DNA of 47,248 nt from an uncultured Clostridia bacterium (GTDB lineage: Bacteria > Bacillota > Clostridia > Oscillospirales > CAG-272), in NCBI GenBank assembly GCA_944384585.1, contig CALWTY010000014.1, forward strand, positions 1-47,248. Direction: 5' to 3'. Positions 1 to 7,764 of the stretch are shown piece after piece (position 1 is the first letter of the stretch; each line of letters starts with the position of its first letter). Below the pieces are notes generated by a model. It made no database searches. It was not told the origin of the DNA and saw nothing but the letters and a program-made list of their open reading frames with translations. The position numbers were made by a program, and so were the translations under genes.

Positions 1-68
1 GATTCGCCGCTCTGATTTCATTTTTCGCCGTTGAATCGCAAAATTTAATACTGGGAACAAATTTTTAG

Positions 69-602
69 AGGTTCCCTGTATATAAAAACGCTCCGCGCAG
101 AGCCGGTCTTTCGGTTCGCGCTCATATCATCACGGGGCTTTGCGACGGCTGCGGCAGCCTCGGACGCCTCATCAGGCGTGCAGACGGATATTTCTGCCGA
201 TCCTGCCTGACGACCGCTCCCTCCCCCTCCCAACCCCCGGAGGAACGTATCCGCTGTGAAACGGCCCCCTTCCTTGAGGCGCAGTTCGGTCAGAAACTGC
301 TGCCGGAGACGGTTGGCAGGAGAATTCTTCGCCCCGATCGGTTGAGCGTTGACGAGCTGATCTCGGGAATCGGCTGTTATGCCGGGCAGGAAGAGGAGCA
401 GAGACGGTTTTTGTCGGAGCTGATTGCCCGATGGGAATGTGACCCGCAGAGCGTCGGCTTCGGACGGCTCTGCCATGCTGCCGGGCTGATCCTGCGGCAG
501 ACAAGGAGAAAAACAAGACAAAAAGGGGCAAAGGCGCCGGCCTTTGCACCGAAGGAGGAGCATGAACCCAAACGAAAGAACGGCGGTACGCCGCTGCCGT
601 GA
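69..602 (+). CDS. Zinc-ribbon-like protein frame, start codon unclear
   Basis: The frame is open from just after a TAG at 66-68 to the TGA at 600-602. Two Cys pairs spaced like a zinc ribbon are visible: CDGC (codons 141-152) and CRSC (195-206), so the part upstream of the first possible TTG start (342) looks coding. No ATG, GTG or TTG lies between the TAG and the Cys pairs in this frame; only ATC codons (126, 129) are near. Either a rare start is used, or a frameshift or broken gene is present. The C-terminal end is basic and overlaps the next gene by 41 bases. The protein family is not recognised. Confidence 0.4.
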   Translation, partial: RFPVYKNAPRRAGLSVRAHIITGLCDGCGSLGRLIRRADGYFCRSCLTTAPSPSQPPEERIRCETAPFLEAQFGQKLLPETVGRRILRPDRLSVDELISGIGCYAGQEEEQRRFLSELIARWECDPQSVGFGRLCHAAGLILRQTRRKTRQKGAKAPAFAPKEEHEPKRKNGGTPLP

Positions 603-1689
603 ATATGATGCTGCCGCCTTGCTTCCGCTGCTGCGGGAGATGGCGCAGGGGCTCGGAATCGGAGAGGAGGAAATCCGCGGCAGGGTCGTGGCGATCAAGC
701 CCAATCTCCTGCTGGCCTATCCGCCCGAAAAAGCGGCCACCACCCATCCCGCCGTCGTCGCGGCGGCGGCGCGGCTCTTCTCGGAGTGGGGAGCCGCACG
801 GGTGTTGATCGCGGAAAGCCCCGGCGGGATCTATAACGAGCGCAATCTCGACCGCGTCTATACCGCGACGGGGATGAAGGAAGCGGCGGAGGAGAGCGGC
901 GCAGAGCTGAACCGGGATCTCGGATGGCTCGACTATCCGATTCCCGACGGAAGAGTCTGCAAGACCGTCAGCATCATCCGCCCGATCGCGGAGGCCGACG
1001 TGATCGTCAATCTCTGCAAGCTCAAGACCCACGCTCTGGCTGTCATGACGGCGGCGGCAAAGAATCTCTTCGGGGTGATCCCCGGCATCATGAAATTCGA
1101 AATGCACGCGCGCTTCAAGAAGCCGGAGGACTTCTTTTCGATGGTGATCGATCTTGACGAGCAGCTTTCCCGCACGCATACCCTGCTGAATCTCTGCGAC
1201 GGCATCGTCGGGATGGAGGGAGACGGACCTTCCGGCGGTACGCCGAAGGAGGCGGGGGTGCTGCTCATGAGCCGGAATCCCTTCTGCCTTGATCTGGCGG
1301 CCTCCCGCATCATGGGGCTTGAGGGCAGAGTGCCGCTGCTTGAACAGGCAGCCGAACGGGGGTTCTGTCCCCGCTCCCCGGAGGAGCTTGCGATCGTCGG
1401 AGAGGATCCGGGACGGCTTTCCTGCGCGTTTGCCCTTCCCGACGCGGCAAAGGGGAAGAAGTTTGCGCTGATTCCGCCCTTTCTTCAGCCCCGTCCCGTG
1501 ATCGACGGGCGGCTCTGCCGGGGCTGCGGAATGTGCGTCAAAAGCTGTCCCCGGAACACGATCGTCATGAAGAACGGCAAGGCGCTCATCCGACACGAGC
1601 GATGCATCCGATGCTACTGCTGTCAGGAGCTTTGCACCTTCCGGGCAGTCAAGATCAAAAAGAGTTTTCTTTACAGGTTGGTGGAATGA
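562..1689 (+). CDS. DUF362 domain protein with C-terminal 2x[4Fe-4S] ferredoxin domain
   Basis: 375 residues starting at the ATG at 562, which is preceded by a strong GGAGGAG ribosome site; an in-frame TTG at 544 is less likely. Residues 1 to about 300 match the DUF362 pattern, with VVAIKPNLL near the start and LCKLKTHALAVMTAAAKNLFG in the middle. The last 60 residues hold two ferredoxin clusters, CRGCGMCVKSCP and CIRCYCCQELC. This architecture is common in Clostridia, and an electron-transfer or iron-sulfur role is inferred; no substrate is known. Its stop overlaps the ispE start by four bases (ATGA), so the two genes are probably translationally coupled. Confidence 0.85.
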   Translation: MNPNERTAVRRCREYDAAALLPLLREMAQGLGIGEEEIRGRVVAIKPNLLLAYPPEKAATTHPAVVAAAARLFSEWGAARVLIAESPGGIYNERNLDRVYTATGMKEAAEESGAELNRDLGWLDYPIPDGRVCKTVSIIRPIAEADVIVNLCKLKTHALAVMTAAAKNLFGVIPGIMKFEMHARFKKPEDFFSMVIDLDEQLSRTHTLLNLCDGIVGMEGDGPSGGTPKEAGVLLMSRNPFCLDLAASRIMGLEGRVPLLEQAAERGFCPRSPEELAIVGEDPGRLSCAFALPDAAKGKKFALIPPFLQPRPVIDGRLCRGCGMCVKSCPRNTIVMKNGKALIRHERCIRCYCCQELCTFRAVKIKKSFLYRLVE

Positions 1690-2573
1690 AACGGTTTAAA
1701 CGGGAAAAAACGGCGGTGGAATCCGCCTTCGCCAAGATCAATCTCTGGCTTGAAATAACGGGCAGACGCCCCGACGGCTATCACGATATCAGAAGCGTGA
1801 TGCAGACGGTATCCCTCTGCGACACCGTGACGCTGCGCCTGACGGACGGAGGGGTGTCGATGACCTGCTCCGATCCCACCCTGTCCTGCGGGCGGGACAA
1901 TCTCTGCCTGCGGGCGGCGGAGGCGTATATGGCGGCCTGCGGGGAAGAATGCGGGGTATCGCTGCATCTGGACAAGGTCATTCCGCGTGAGGCGGGGCTG
2001 GGAGGAGGAAGCGCCGACGCGGCGGCGGTATTGAGGGCGCTCGATTCCCTGAATGCCGAGCCGCTCGGCGTTTCCGTTCTTCGTAGGATCGGAAGGACGC
2101 TGGGCGCGGATGTGCCGTTCTGCGTCGCCGGCGGTTCTGCGCTGGCGGAGGGGATCGGAGAACTGTTGTCGGAGCATCCGACCCTCCCCGACTGTCATAT
2201 CGTCATCTCCGGGGGGATCGGTCATATCGCAACGCCGGAGGCGTACCGTCGGATCGATTCGATCAAGCCGGCCGGGACTCCCTCCTTTCATGCCTTCAGG
2301 AGCGCCGCCGAGGCGCAGGAGCTGACGGCGGTTGCGTCGCAGCTCTACAACCGCTTTGAGGATGCCGTGCCGGAGGCGGAGGGGGTCAAGGCGATCCTGA
2401 TCGGAAACGGCGCGGCGGGGGCGCTGATGACCGGCTCGGGCGCGGCGGTTTACGGCCTGTTTGCAGCGAAGGAGGAGGCGGTAAGAGCGGCGGCCGCGCT
2501 GAAGGAGAATCGCTTGTCGGCATATCTCTGCCGCCCCGTCCCGGGGATCGGGGAGCGCGATCGGAAGGGCTGA
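1686..2573 (+). CDS. ispE: 4-diphosphocytidyl-2-C-methyl-D-erythritol kinase
   Basis: 295 residues, the usual length. IspE is a GHMP-family kinase that phosphorylates CDP-methylerythritol with ATP in the cytosolic MEP pathway to isoprenoids. The substrate-binding Lys region AFAKINLWLEI (15-25) with RPDGYHDIRSVMQ after it, and the GHMP ATP loop AGLGGGSADAA (103-113), are both present. The C-terminal glycine-rich motif MTGSGAAVYGLF is also seen. The start at 1686 overlaps the stop of the DUF362 gene. A strong hairpin terminator follows at 2671. Confidence 0.95.
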   Translation: MKRFKREKTAVESAFAKINLWLEITGRRPDGYHDIRSVMQTVSLCDTVTLRLTDGGVSMTCSDPTLSCGRDNLCLRAAEAYMAACGEECGVSLHLDKVIPREAGLGGGSADAAAVLRALDSLNAEPLGVSVLRRIGRTLGADVPFCVAGGSALAEGIGELLSEHPTLPDCHIVISGGIGHIATPEAYRRIDSIKPAGTPSFHAFRSAAEAQELTAVASQLYNRFEDAVPEAEGVKAILIGNGAAGALMTGSGAAVYGLFAAKEEAVRAAAALKENRLSAYLCRPVPGIGERDRKG

Positions 2574-2582
2574 TCCGCCGCT

Positions 2583-2681
2583 CTCACGCCGGCAGGCGGA
2601 ACAAGCTTCCGCGATCTCCCGCCGGCAGACGGAATAAACCTCCGCGGTCTCCCGCCGGCAGACGGAACAAGCCTCCCTGCC
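2583..2681. repeat. Three 33-bp direct repeats after ispE
   Basis: Units at 2583-2615, 2616-2648 and 2649-2681 share the core CGCCGGCAG(A/G)CGGAA. The last unit runs into the 5' arm of the terminator hairpin. No gene covers this stretch. A minus-strand frame across it is a by-product of the 33-base period. Confidence 0.75.
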
Positions 2682-2716
2682 GCGTCTGCAGACGCAGCAG
2701 GGAGGCTGCTTGTTTT
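2671..2716. terminator. Long GC-rich hairpin between convergent genes ispE and DUF3267
   Basis: GCCTCCCTGC (2671-2680) pairs with GCAGGGAGGC (2697-2706). The loop region is itself a palindrome, GCGTCTGCAGACGC (2682-2695). A TTGTTTT run follows on the plus strand, so it fits the end of ispE best. It may also stop the convergent gene. Confidence 0.8.
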
Positions 2717-2726
2717 ACGGGACGGC

Positions 2727-3314
2727 TTATTCGGCGGCGCAGTAGACGGTCATGGCGACACCGGTGTCGCGGACCAGGATGTCCCGCGGCATTTTGGTGA
2801 AGAGCCGGGAGACATAGAGATCGCCCGCCGCTCCCGACAGATTGAAGATCTGGATCAGATAGACCGGCCAGAACCAATTCTTCGGCAGAAGAATCAGAAG
2901 CACCGTGAGAACCAGCCCCCAGATGACGACGGGCGACAGGGAAATGACGAGATAGCTTTTCTTGTTGAAATAAGCGTTCTCGCTGCCGGCATAGGCGTAC
3001 AGCCCTGTGAAGCCGTATTTCGGCTTGACGCCGCTGAAGAGCTTCATAAAGACGCCGTGGGTCAGCTCATGCAGGATCGTGTACACGATGACGCCGATCA
3101 TCATGACGAGCAGCTGCAGACTCAGCATGCCGGCGCTCGGCGCGTCGTGGTAAAAACTGTTGAGGGGCTGGATCAGATGGCCGACTGCCAGCACGACAGC
3201 GAAGATAAACAGCGAGAGCGCGTTGACCAGCAGCGCTTTTTTTCCGTCTTTCTGAAGATCAAGCTGCAGACATTCGGTATAATGCCCGGGAAGGGTGGTG
3301 GTGTTGGCGATCAT
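2727..3314 (-). CDS. DUF3267-type membrane zincin metalloprotease-like protein
   Basis: 195 residues. The ATG at 3314 is chosen because AGGAGG sits just upstream; the frame itself extends further. Two hydrophobic segments near residues 30-50 and 64-82 precede the motif HELTH (82-86), a HExxH zinc-binding signature placed at the end of a membrane helix as in site-2-protease-like and DUF3267 proteins. Two more membrane segments follow at about 115-135 and 140-160. Function in this family is unproven; membrane proteolysis is an inference from the motif. It lies downstream of the HIT gene on the same strand and may be cotranscribed with it. Confidence 0.75.
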   Translation of the reverse strand: MIANTTTLPGHYTECLQLDLQKDGKKALLVNALSLFIFAVVLAVGHLIQPLNSFYHDAPSAGMLSLQLLVMMIGVIVYTILHELTHGVFMKLFSGVKPKYGFTGLYAYAGSENAYFNKKSYLVISLSPVVIWGLVLTVLLILLPKNWFWPVYLIQIFNLSGAAGDLYVSRLFTKMPRDILVRDTGVAMTVYCAAE

Positions 3315-3343
3315 CTTTGTTGTCCTCCTGATCGGATGTTCGG

Positions 3344-3679
3344 TCAATCCATCTTTTCGGAGAGCTTTTTCCCTCCGAGAAGATGAAAATGCAGATGCCG
3401 GACAGACTGACATCCGTCCTCACCGACGTTTGTGATGATGCGGTAGCCGTTTGTCAGACCGGCCTGACGGGCGATGGACGGGAGCGCGGTAAAGATCCGC
3501 GCGACCTCGGGAGCGGACGCTTCGTCGATCTCGTCGGCAGAGGCGAGATGGATCTTGGGGATGACGAGGATATGGACGGGTGCCTGCGGGTTGATGTCCC
3601 GGAAGGCGAGAATATGCTCGTCCTCATACACCTTGTCCGACGGAATTTCTCCTGCTGCGATTTTACAAAACAGACACAT
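3344..3679 (-). CDS. HIT family nucleotide-binding hydrolase
   Basis: 111 residues, typical for HinT-like proteins. The histidine triad is RHLHFHLL with His95, His97 and His99. The N-terminal CLFCKIAAGEIPS with CxxC and the VHILVIPKIH stretch are also typical. HIT proteins hydrolyse purine nucleoside phosphoramidates and related adenylates in the cytosol. GGAGG precedes the start. Transcription runs away from the DUF1858 gene, and the shared upstream region holds that gene's promoter. Confidence 0.9.
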   Translation of the reverse strand: MCLFCKIAAGEIPSDKVYEDEHILAFRDINPQAPVHILVIPKIHLASADEIDEASAPEVARIFTALPSIARQAGLTNGYRIITNVGEDGCQSVRHLHFHLLGGKKLSEKMD

Positions 3680-3731
3680 TTTAACCTCCGTTTCCGATGG
3701 AAAATTTACATCGGGTAAATCATTTAGATTA

Positions 3732-3760
3732 TTGACAAAAAGAGTAAGTTGCGATATAAT
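3732..3760 (+). promoter_or_regulatory. Consensus sigma-A promoter before DUF1858 gene
   Basis: TTGACA (3732-3737) and TATAAT (3755-3760) are both perfect, with 17 bases between them. The start codon at 3810 lies about 50 bases downstream. Confidence 0.85.
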
Positions 3761-3767
3761 GGATTCG

Positions 3768-3785
3768 TATATGGAATCGCATATA
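3768..3785. promoter_or_regulatory. Perfect dyad in the initially transcribed region, possible operator
   Basis: TATATG and CATATA form 6-base arms around GAATCG. The dyad begins about 8 bases after the -10 box of a consensus promoter, where a bound repressor could block transcription. This is an inference from position only. Confidence 0.4.
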
Positions 3786-3809
3786 TATTATAGCACATGG
3801 GGGGAAAAG

Positions 3810-4016
3810 ATGTCAATGGAAATTACAAAAGACACGATAATCGGCGATATTCTGGATCAGGATCCCGGTACGGCGCAGTTCTTCTTCGAGATCGGGATGC
3901 ACTGCCTCGGCTGCCCTGCCTCGCGGGGCGAGAGCATCGAAGCCGCCTGCATGGTTCACGGAACCGATGCCGACGAGCTGGTTGCCAGAATCAACGATTA
4001 TCTCAGCAAAAAATGA
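3810..4016 (+). CDS. DUF1858 domain-containing small protein
   Basis: 68 residues starting at the ATG at 3810, six bases before a second ATG, with a GGGGGGAAAAG site upstream. The sequence has ITKDTIIGDILDQDPGTAQFF and HCLGCPASRGESIEAAC, the typical DUF1858 pattern with a CxxC pair. Related domains occur beside hybrid-cluster and redox proteins, but the role of the stand-alone form is unknown. It has a very strong promoter for such a small gene. A hairpin follows it, so it is probably transcribed alone. Confidence 0.85.
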   Translation: MSMEITKDTIIGDILDQDPGTAQFFFEIGMHCLGCPASRGESIEAACMVHGTDADELVARINDYLSKK

Positions 4017-4065
4017 AGTGAGCGGCTGTCGGAATACGATTCAGCTTCATCCTCACGAATAGGGA

Positions 4066-4101
4066 CGGAGGGGCTGCCGCGGATAAGCGACAGCCCCTCC
4101 G
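4066..4101 (+). terminator. Hairpin between DUF1858 gene and trmK
   Basis: CGGAGGGGCTG (4066-4076) pairs exactly with CAGCCCCTCCG (4091-4101). There is no T-run after it, so it may be a weak terminator or an mRNA processing or stability structure ahead of trmK. Confidence 0.5.
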
Positions 4102-4116
4102 CCGATAGGGAGCAAC

Positions 4117-4824
4117 ATGAAAACGATTCAATTGGGTGCCCGCCTTGAAACCGTTGCGGCTTTGGTGCGGGAGGACGTCCTGCTCATCGACGTCGGAACC
4201 GATCACGGCTACCTCCCCGTCTCTCTTGCCGAGCGCGGGAAGCTGCGGAGGGCGATCGCGGCGGACGTCGCGGCGGGACCGCTTTCCAAGGCGATCCGAC
4301 TGATCGGGGAACGCCGCCTCCGGGAGACGATCGAGCCTGTTCTCGCCGACGGGCTGGACGGAATCGGAATCCTGCCGCCCTGCGATATCGTGATGGCGGG
4401 GATGGGGGGCGAGCTGATCGCCTCGATACTCGATCGGACGCCGCAGGTGCGGGACGACGGGGTGCGGCTGATCCTTCAGCCGATGACAAAGGCGGCGTTT
4501 TTGCGCCGCTATCTTTCGGAACACGGCTTTGATATCACCGAGGAGAGGCTGGCCTGCGAGGACGGAAGGCTGTATCAGATCCTTGCCTGCCGGTATACCG
4601 GACAGGTCTGCCGCTTGAGCGACTGCGAGCTTGAGATCGGACGGCCGGAGGGGCGGCAAAACGACCCGCTCCTCCTCCGCCTGATCGGTGAAAAGCTGGA
4701 GACGGTGAGGCGGATTGCAGAAGGAAAGCGATCGGCGGGGCTTGACTGCCGACGGGAGGACGAGCTGGCGGCGGCGCTGACGGCGCTTCTGTCCGACGGA
4801 AAGGAATGCGGGGAAACGAAATGA
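4117..4824 (+). CDS. trmK: tRNA (adenine22-N1)-methyltransferase
   Basis: 235 residues, normal for TrmK. The SAM-binding motif I is LLIDVGTDHGYLPV (22-35), followed by AADVAAGPL. The catalytic region IVMAGMGGELI and LILQPMTKAAFLRRYL are family hallmarks. The enzyme uses SAM to methylate A22 of certain tRNAs in the cytosol. The stop overlaps the Nif3-like gene by four bases, which matches the widespread trmK/Nif3-like pairing in Bacillota. Confidence 0.93.
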   Translation: MKTIQLGARLETVAALVREDVLLIDVGTDHGYLPVSLAERGKLRRAIAADVAAGPLSKAIRLIGERRLRETIEPVLADGLDGIGILPPCDIVMAGMGGELIASILDRTPQVRDDGVRLILQPMTKAAFLRRYLSEHGFDITEERLACEDGRLYQILACRYTGQVCRLSDCELEIGRPEGRQNDPLLLRLIGEKLETVRRIAEGKRSAGLDCRREDELAAALTALLSDGKECGETK

Positions 4825-5567
4825 CGGTTACGGAATTGTATCGGAGGCTGGAGGAGCGGATCCCTCCTTCTCTCTCCTGCGAATGGGATCACGACGGGCT
4901 GATGTGCTGCCCCGAGCCTTCCCGCCAGGCAAGCAAGGTGCTGCTTACCCTCGATGTCACGGAGGAGGCCGCAGCCTATGCGGCGGAGAACGGCTTTGAC
5001 GTGATCCTCTCCCATCATCCGATGATCTTCCGCCCCCTCCCCGCGCTGGTCTTGCCCAAGTTGATCCGCCTGGTGCGGGACGGGATCACCGTGATGTCCT
5101 TTCATACCCGACTCGATCGCCTTGACGGCGGAGTCAATACCGTTCTGGCGGAACGGCTGGGGCTGACGGATGCCGTCCCCTTCTCGGAGGAGGGCATCGG
5201 GCTGATCGGAACGCTGGAAGAGCCCGCCGATCCGGCCGTCTTTGCGAACCGCGTCAAGGCGGCGCTCGGATGTCCCTTCCTTGAATGGGTGGAGGCGCCC
5301 CGCCTCTGTTCCCGCGTTGCGGTGGTCGGCGGAGACGGGAAGGATTGCCTCTCCGATGCCGTGAGGGCGGGCTGCGATACCTATCTGACCGGCAGCATGA
5401 GCTACAATGCCATGACCGACGCGGCGGAGCTTGGGATCCATGTGATGACGGCGGGTCATTATTTTACCGAGAATCCCGTGCTGGACCGGCTCCGCGGGAT
5501 GCTGGAGGAAATCGACGGCTCGATCGTCAGCGAACGATTTGAATGTAATCTGATCAGGCAGCTTTGA
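4821..5567 (+). CDS. Nif3-like dinuclear metal-center protein
   Basis: 248 residues. The ATG at 4821 overlaps the trmK stop (ATGA) and is preferred to the in-frame ATG at 4806. Metal-ligand motifs of the Nif3/YqfO family are visible: ILSHHPMIF with His65 and His66, FHTRLDRLDGGVN, and the C-terminal AGHYFTENPVL. It is the short form without the inserted PII-like domain. The metal-binding fold is well established but the cellular role is not; GTP cyclohydrolase I type 2 labels for this family are unsupported. Confidence 0.9.
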   Translation: MTVTELYRRLEERIPPSLSCEWDHDGLMCCPEPSRQASKVLLTLDVTEEAAAYAAENGFDVILSHHPMIFRPLPALVLPKLIRLVRDGITVMSFHTRLDRLDGGVNTVLAERLGLTDAVPFSEEGIGLIGTLEEPADPAVFANRVKAALGCPFLEWVEAPRLCSRVAVVGGDGKDCLSDAVRAGCDTYLTGSMSYNAMTDAAELGIHVMTAGHYFTENPVLDRLRGMLEEIDGSIVSERFECNLIRQL

Positions 5568-5598
5568 GAGCGCTGCCGCATAAAGGAGCAATATAAAT

Positions 5599-7362
5599 AT
5601 GAGAAAAACCAAAATTATCTGCACTCTCGGTCCCGCGACCGATTCGGAGGAAAGAATCAGAGAGCTGATGCTTTCGGGCATGGATGTTGCCAGAATCAAT
5701 TTTTCCCACGGGGAATACAGCGAGCATAAGCATAAGGCAGACCTGGTCAAAAAGCTCCGCGCGGAGCTGAAGCTGCATACGGCGCTGCTGCTCGATACCA
5801 AGGGACCCGAGATCCGCCTCAAAACCTTTTCGTCGGGGCGCGTGACGCTGAAGGCAGGCAGCTGCTTCAGCCTTTATATGGACGACAGGGAAGGGAACGA
5901 GAAGGGTGTTTCGATCACCTATCCCGGTCTTTGGCGGGATCTTTCCTTCGGGAGCAGAATTCTGGTGGACGACGGACTGATCGAGCTGACGGTCGAGAGC
6001 GTTTCGGAAAAAGAGGTCGTCTGCCGCGTCAAGAACGGCGGCGTCGTCTCCGACCGCAAGGGCATCAACGTGCCGGGGGTCCGCCTGTCGATCCCCTTCC
6101 TCAGCGAGAAGGACAGGAGCGATATCGCCTTCGGCGTGAAGGAGGACTTTGACTTTATCGCCGCCTCCTTTACCCAGTGCGCAGAGGATGTCAGAAAAAT
6201 CCGGGACGAGCTGGACAAGAACGGATGCCACAATATCCGCGTCATCGCCAAGATCGAGAATTCCGCCGGCGTCGACAATATCGACGAGATCCTGAACGAG
6301 GCCGACGGGATCATGGTGGCAAGAGGCGACCTCGGGGCGGAGGTGCCGATGGAGAACATCCCCGTCATCCAGAAGCAGCTGATTTCAAAGTGCTACAATG
6401 CCGGCAAGCAGGTGATCACCGCCACCCAGATGCTGGAGAGCATGACCCATAATCCCCGCCCGACCAGAGCCGAGATCACCGACGTTGCCAACGCCATCTA
6501 CGACGGCACAAGCGCTACGATGCTGTCGGGAGAGACGGCGATGGGAGAGTATCCGATCGAGGCGGTCAAACGGATGGCGACCATTATCCTCCGCACCGAA
6601 AGCGACATCGATTACAAGAAGCGCTTTTTCGACTGCCGCTTCGGGGGCTTCGGCAATGTGACCGACGCCATTTCCCATGCCACCTGCACGACGGCGCACG
6701 ACCTCGGCGCAAAAACGATCATCACGGTGACGACTTCGGGCTTTACGGCAAGGCTGCTCAGCCGCTTCCGTCCCCAGACCGATATCATCGCCTGCTCCCC
6801 CGATCCCAAGGCCTGCCGCCATATGAATATGTCGTGGGGCGTTATCCCGATCCTGATGGACAAGGTGGAGGAAAGCTCCGAGCGGCTTCTTTCCCTGGCG
6901 GTTGATAAGGTCTACGGCGCAGGATACGTCAACTACGGCGATCTTGTGGTGGTGACGGCGGGGCTCCCCCTCGGCATCCCCGGCACGACGAATATGCTGA
7001 AGGTACAGATGGTGGGAGATGTGCTGCTGGCGGGCAAGGGAATCGTGGAGCAGTCGGTCTGCGGGCAGCTCTGCGTCTGCGCCAATGACGCGGAGGCACT
7101 TGAAAAGGCAAGAAACGGCGACGTGATCGTCGTCCCTACCGCCTCCGACAAGATCATCGGGGTGCTTCGCCATGCCAGCGCCATCATCTGCGAGCGGGGC
7201 GGGGAGGATTCCTACGCCGCCATCGTCGGCAAGACCCTGAATATTCCGGTGATCATCGCGGAAAACGCCACGAAAATCCTGAAATCCGGCATAACCGTGA
7301 CGGTCGACGGAAAGCGCGGAATGGTCTACTGCAATGAACGAAAGCCGGAAGAGCAGCGATAA
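5599..7362 (+). CDS. pyk: Pyruvate kinase with C-terminal PEP-utilising-like domain
   Basis: 587 residues, longer than the usual 470 because of a C-terminal extension found in many Bacillota. It transfers phosphate from PEP to ADP in glycolysis. The N-terminal KTKIICTLGPA, RINFSHGEYSEH, LLDTKGPEIR, VIAKIENSAGVDN and MVARGDLGAEVP all match the active-site elements. The last 90 residues resemble the phosphohistidine domain, but where such domains usually have TSHAA this one has DSYAA, so the His is absent and the domain is probably structural or regulatory. AAGGAG precedes the start. Confidence 0.96.
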   Translation: MRKTKIICTLGPATDSEERIRELMLSGMDVARINFSHGEYSEHKHKADLVKKLRAELKLHTALLLDTKGPEIRLKTFSSGRVTLKAGSCFSLYMDDREGNEKGVSITYPGLWRDLSFGSRILVDDGLIELTVESVSEKEVVCRVKNGGVVSDRKGINVPGVRLSIPFLSEKDRSDIAFGVKEDFDFIAASFTQCAEDVRKIRDELDKNGCHNIRVIAKIENSAGVDNIDEILNEADGIMVARGDLGAEVPMENIPVIQKQLISKCYNAGKQVITATQMLESMTHNPRPTRAEITDVANAIYDGTSATMLSGETAMGEYPIEAVKRMATIILRTESDIDYKKRFFDCRFGGFGNVTDAISHATCTTAHDLGAKTIITVTTSGFTARLLSRFRPQTDIIACSPDPKACRHMNMSWGVIPILMDKVEESSERLLSLAVDKVYGAGYVNYGDLVVVTAGLPLGIPGTTNMLKVQMVGDVLLAGKGIVEQSVCGQLCVCANDAEALEKARNGDVIVVPTASDKIIGVLRHASAIICERGGEDSYAAIVGKTLNIPVIIAENATKILKSGITVTVDGKRGMVYCNERKPEEQR

Positions 7363-7753
7363 TTCCCGAAACGGCAGGAAAACCGGCGAGCGCGGCGAGG
7401 AAGCCGCCTGCCGGTTTCTTGAGTCGGAGGGCTATACCATCCGTCAGCGCAATTATCGCGCGGGACACGACGAGATCGACATAATTGCCGAGAACGAGCA
7501 ATATATTGTGTTTGTCGAGGTGAAAACACGCACCTCCGATTGGGGAGGACGCTACGGAAGACCCTCCGCTGCGGTCGGGGCGAAGAAACGGCAGTGTCTG
7601 GCGCGGGCGGCACAGACCTATATAGGACAGTCCGATTCCCAGAAATTCTATCGCTTCGATGTGGTCGAGGTCACGGTTTCCCGCGTCGACGGCTCCTGCC
7701 GCTTCAATCATATGAAGGGCGTCTTCGGCGCCGAAGGGAAAATATGGGTTTAG
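7334..7753 (+). CDS. UPF0102 / YraN family nuclease-like protein
   Basis: 139 residues; the start overlaps the pyk end by 29 bases in another frame. The family core is present: GERGEEAACRFL, NYRAGHDEIDIIAE and FVEVKTR, where Asp49, Glu62 and Lys64 make a PD-(D/E)xK nuclease-like site. YraN proteins are thought to act on DNA, perhaps Holliday junctions, but this is not settled. It sits tightly between pyk and the dipeptidase gene, so the three are probably cotranscribed. Confidence 0.88.
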   Translation: MNESRKSSDNSRNGRKTGERGEEAACRFLESEGYTIRQRNYRAGHDEIDIIAENEQYIVFVEVKTRTSDWGGRYGRPSAAVGAKKRQCLARAAQTYIGQSDSQKFYRFDVVEVTVSRVDGSCRFNHMKGVFGAEGKIWV

Positions 7754-7764
7754 GAGGGCGTCGG

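Noticed and set aside
2584-2877. Minus-strand frame coding an 11-residue repeat
   Set aside because: The protein repeat is produced by the 33-base DNA repeat, and the frame overlaps the DUF3267 gene; no start site.
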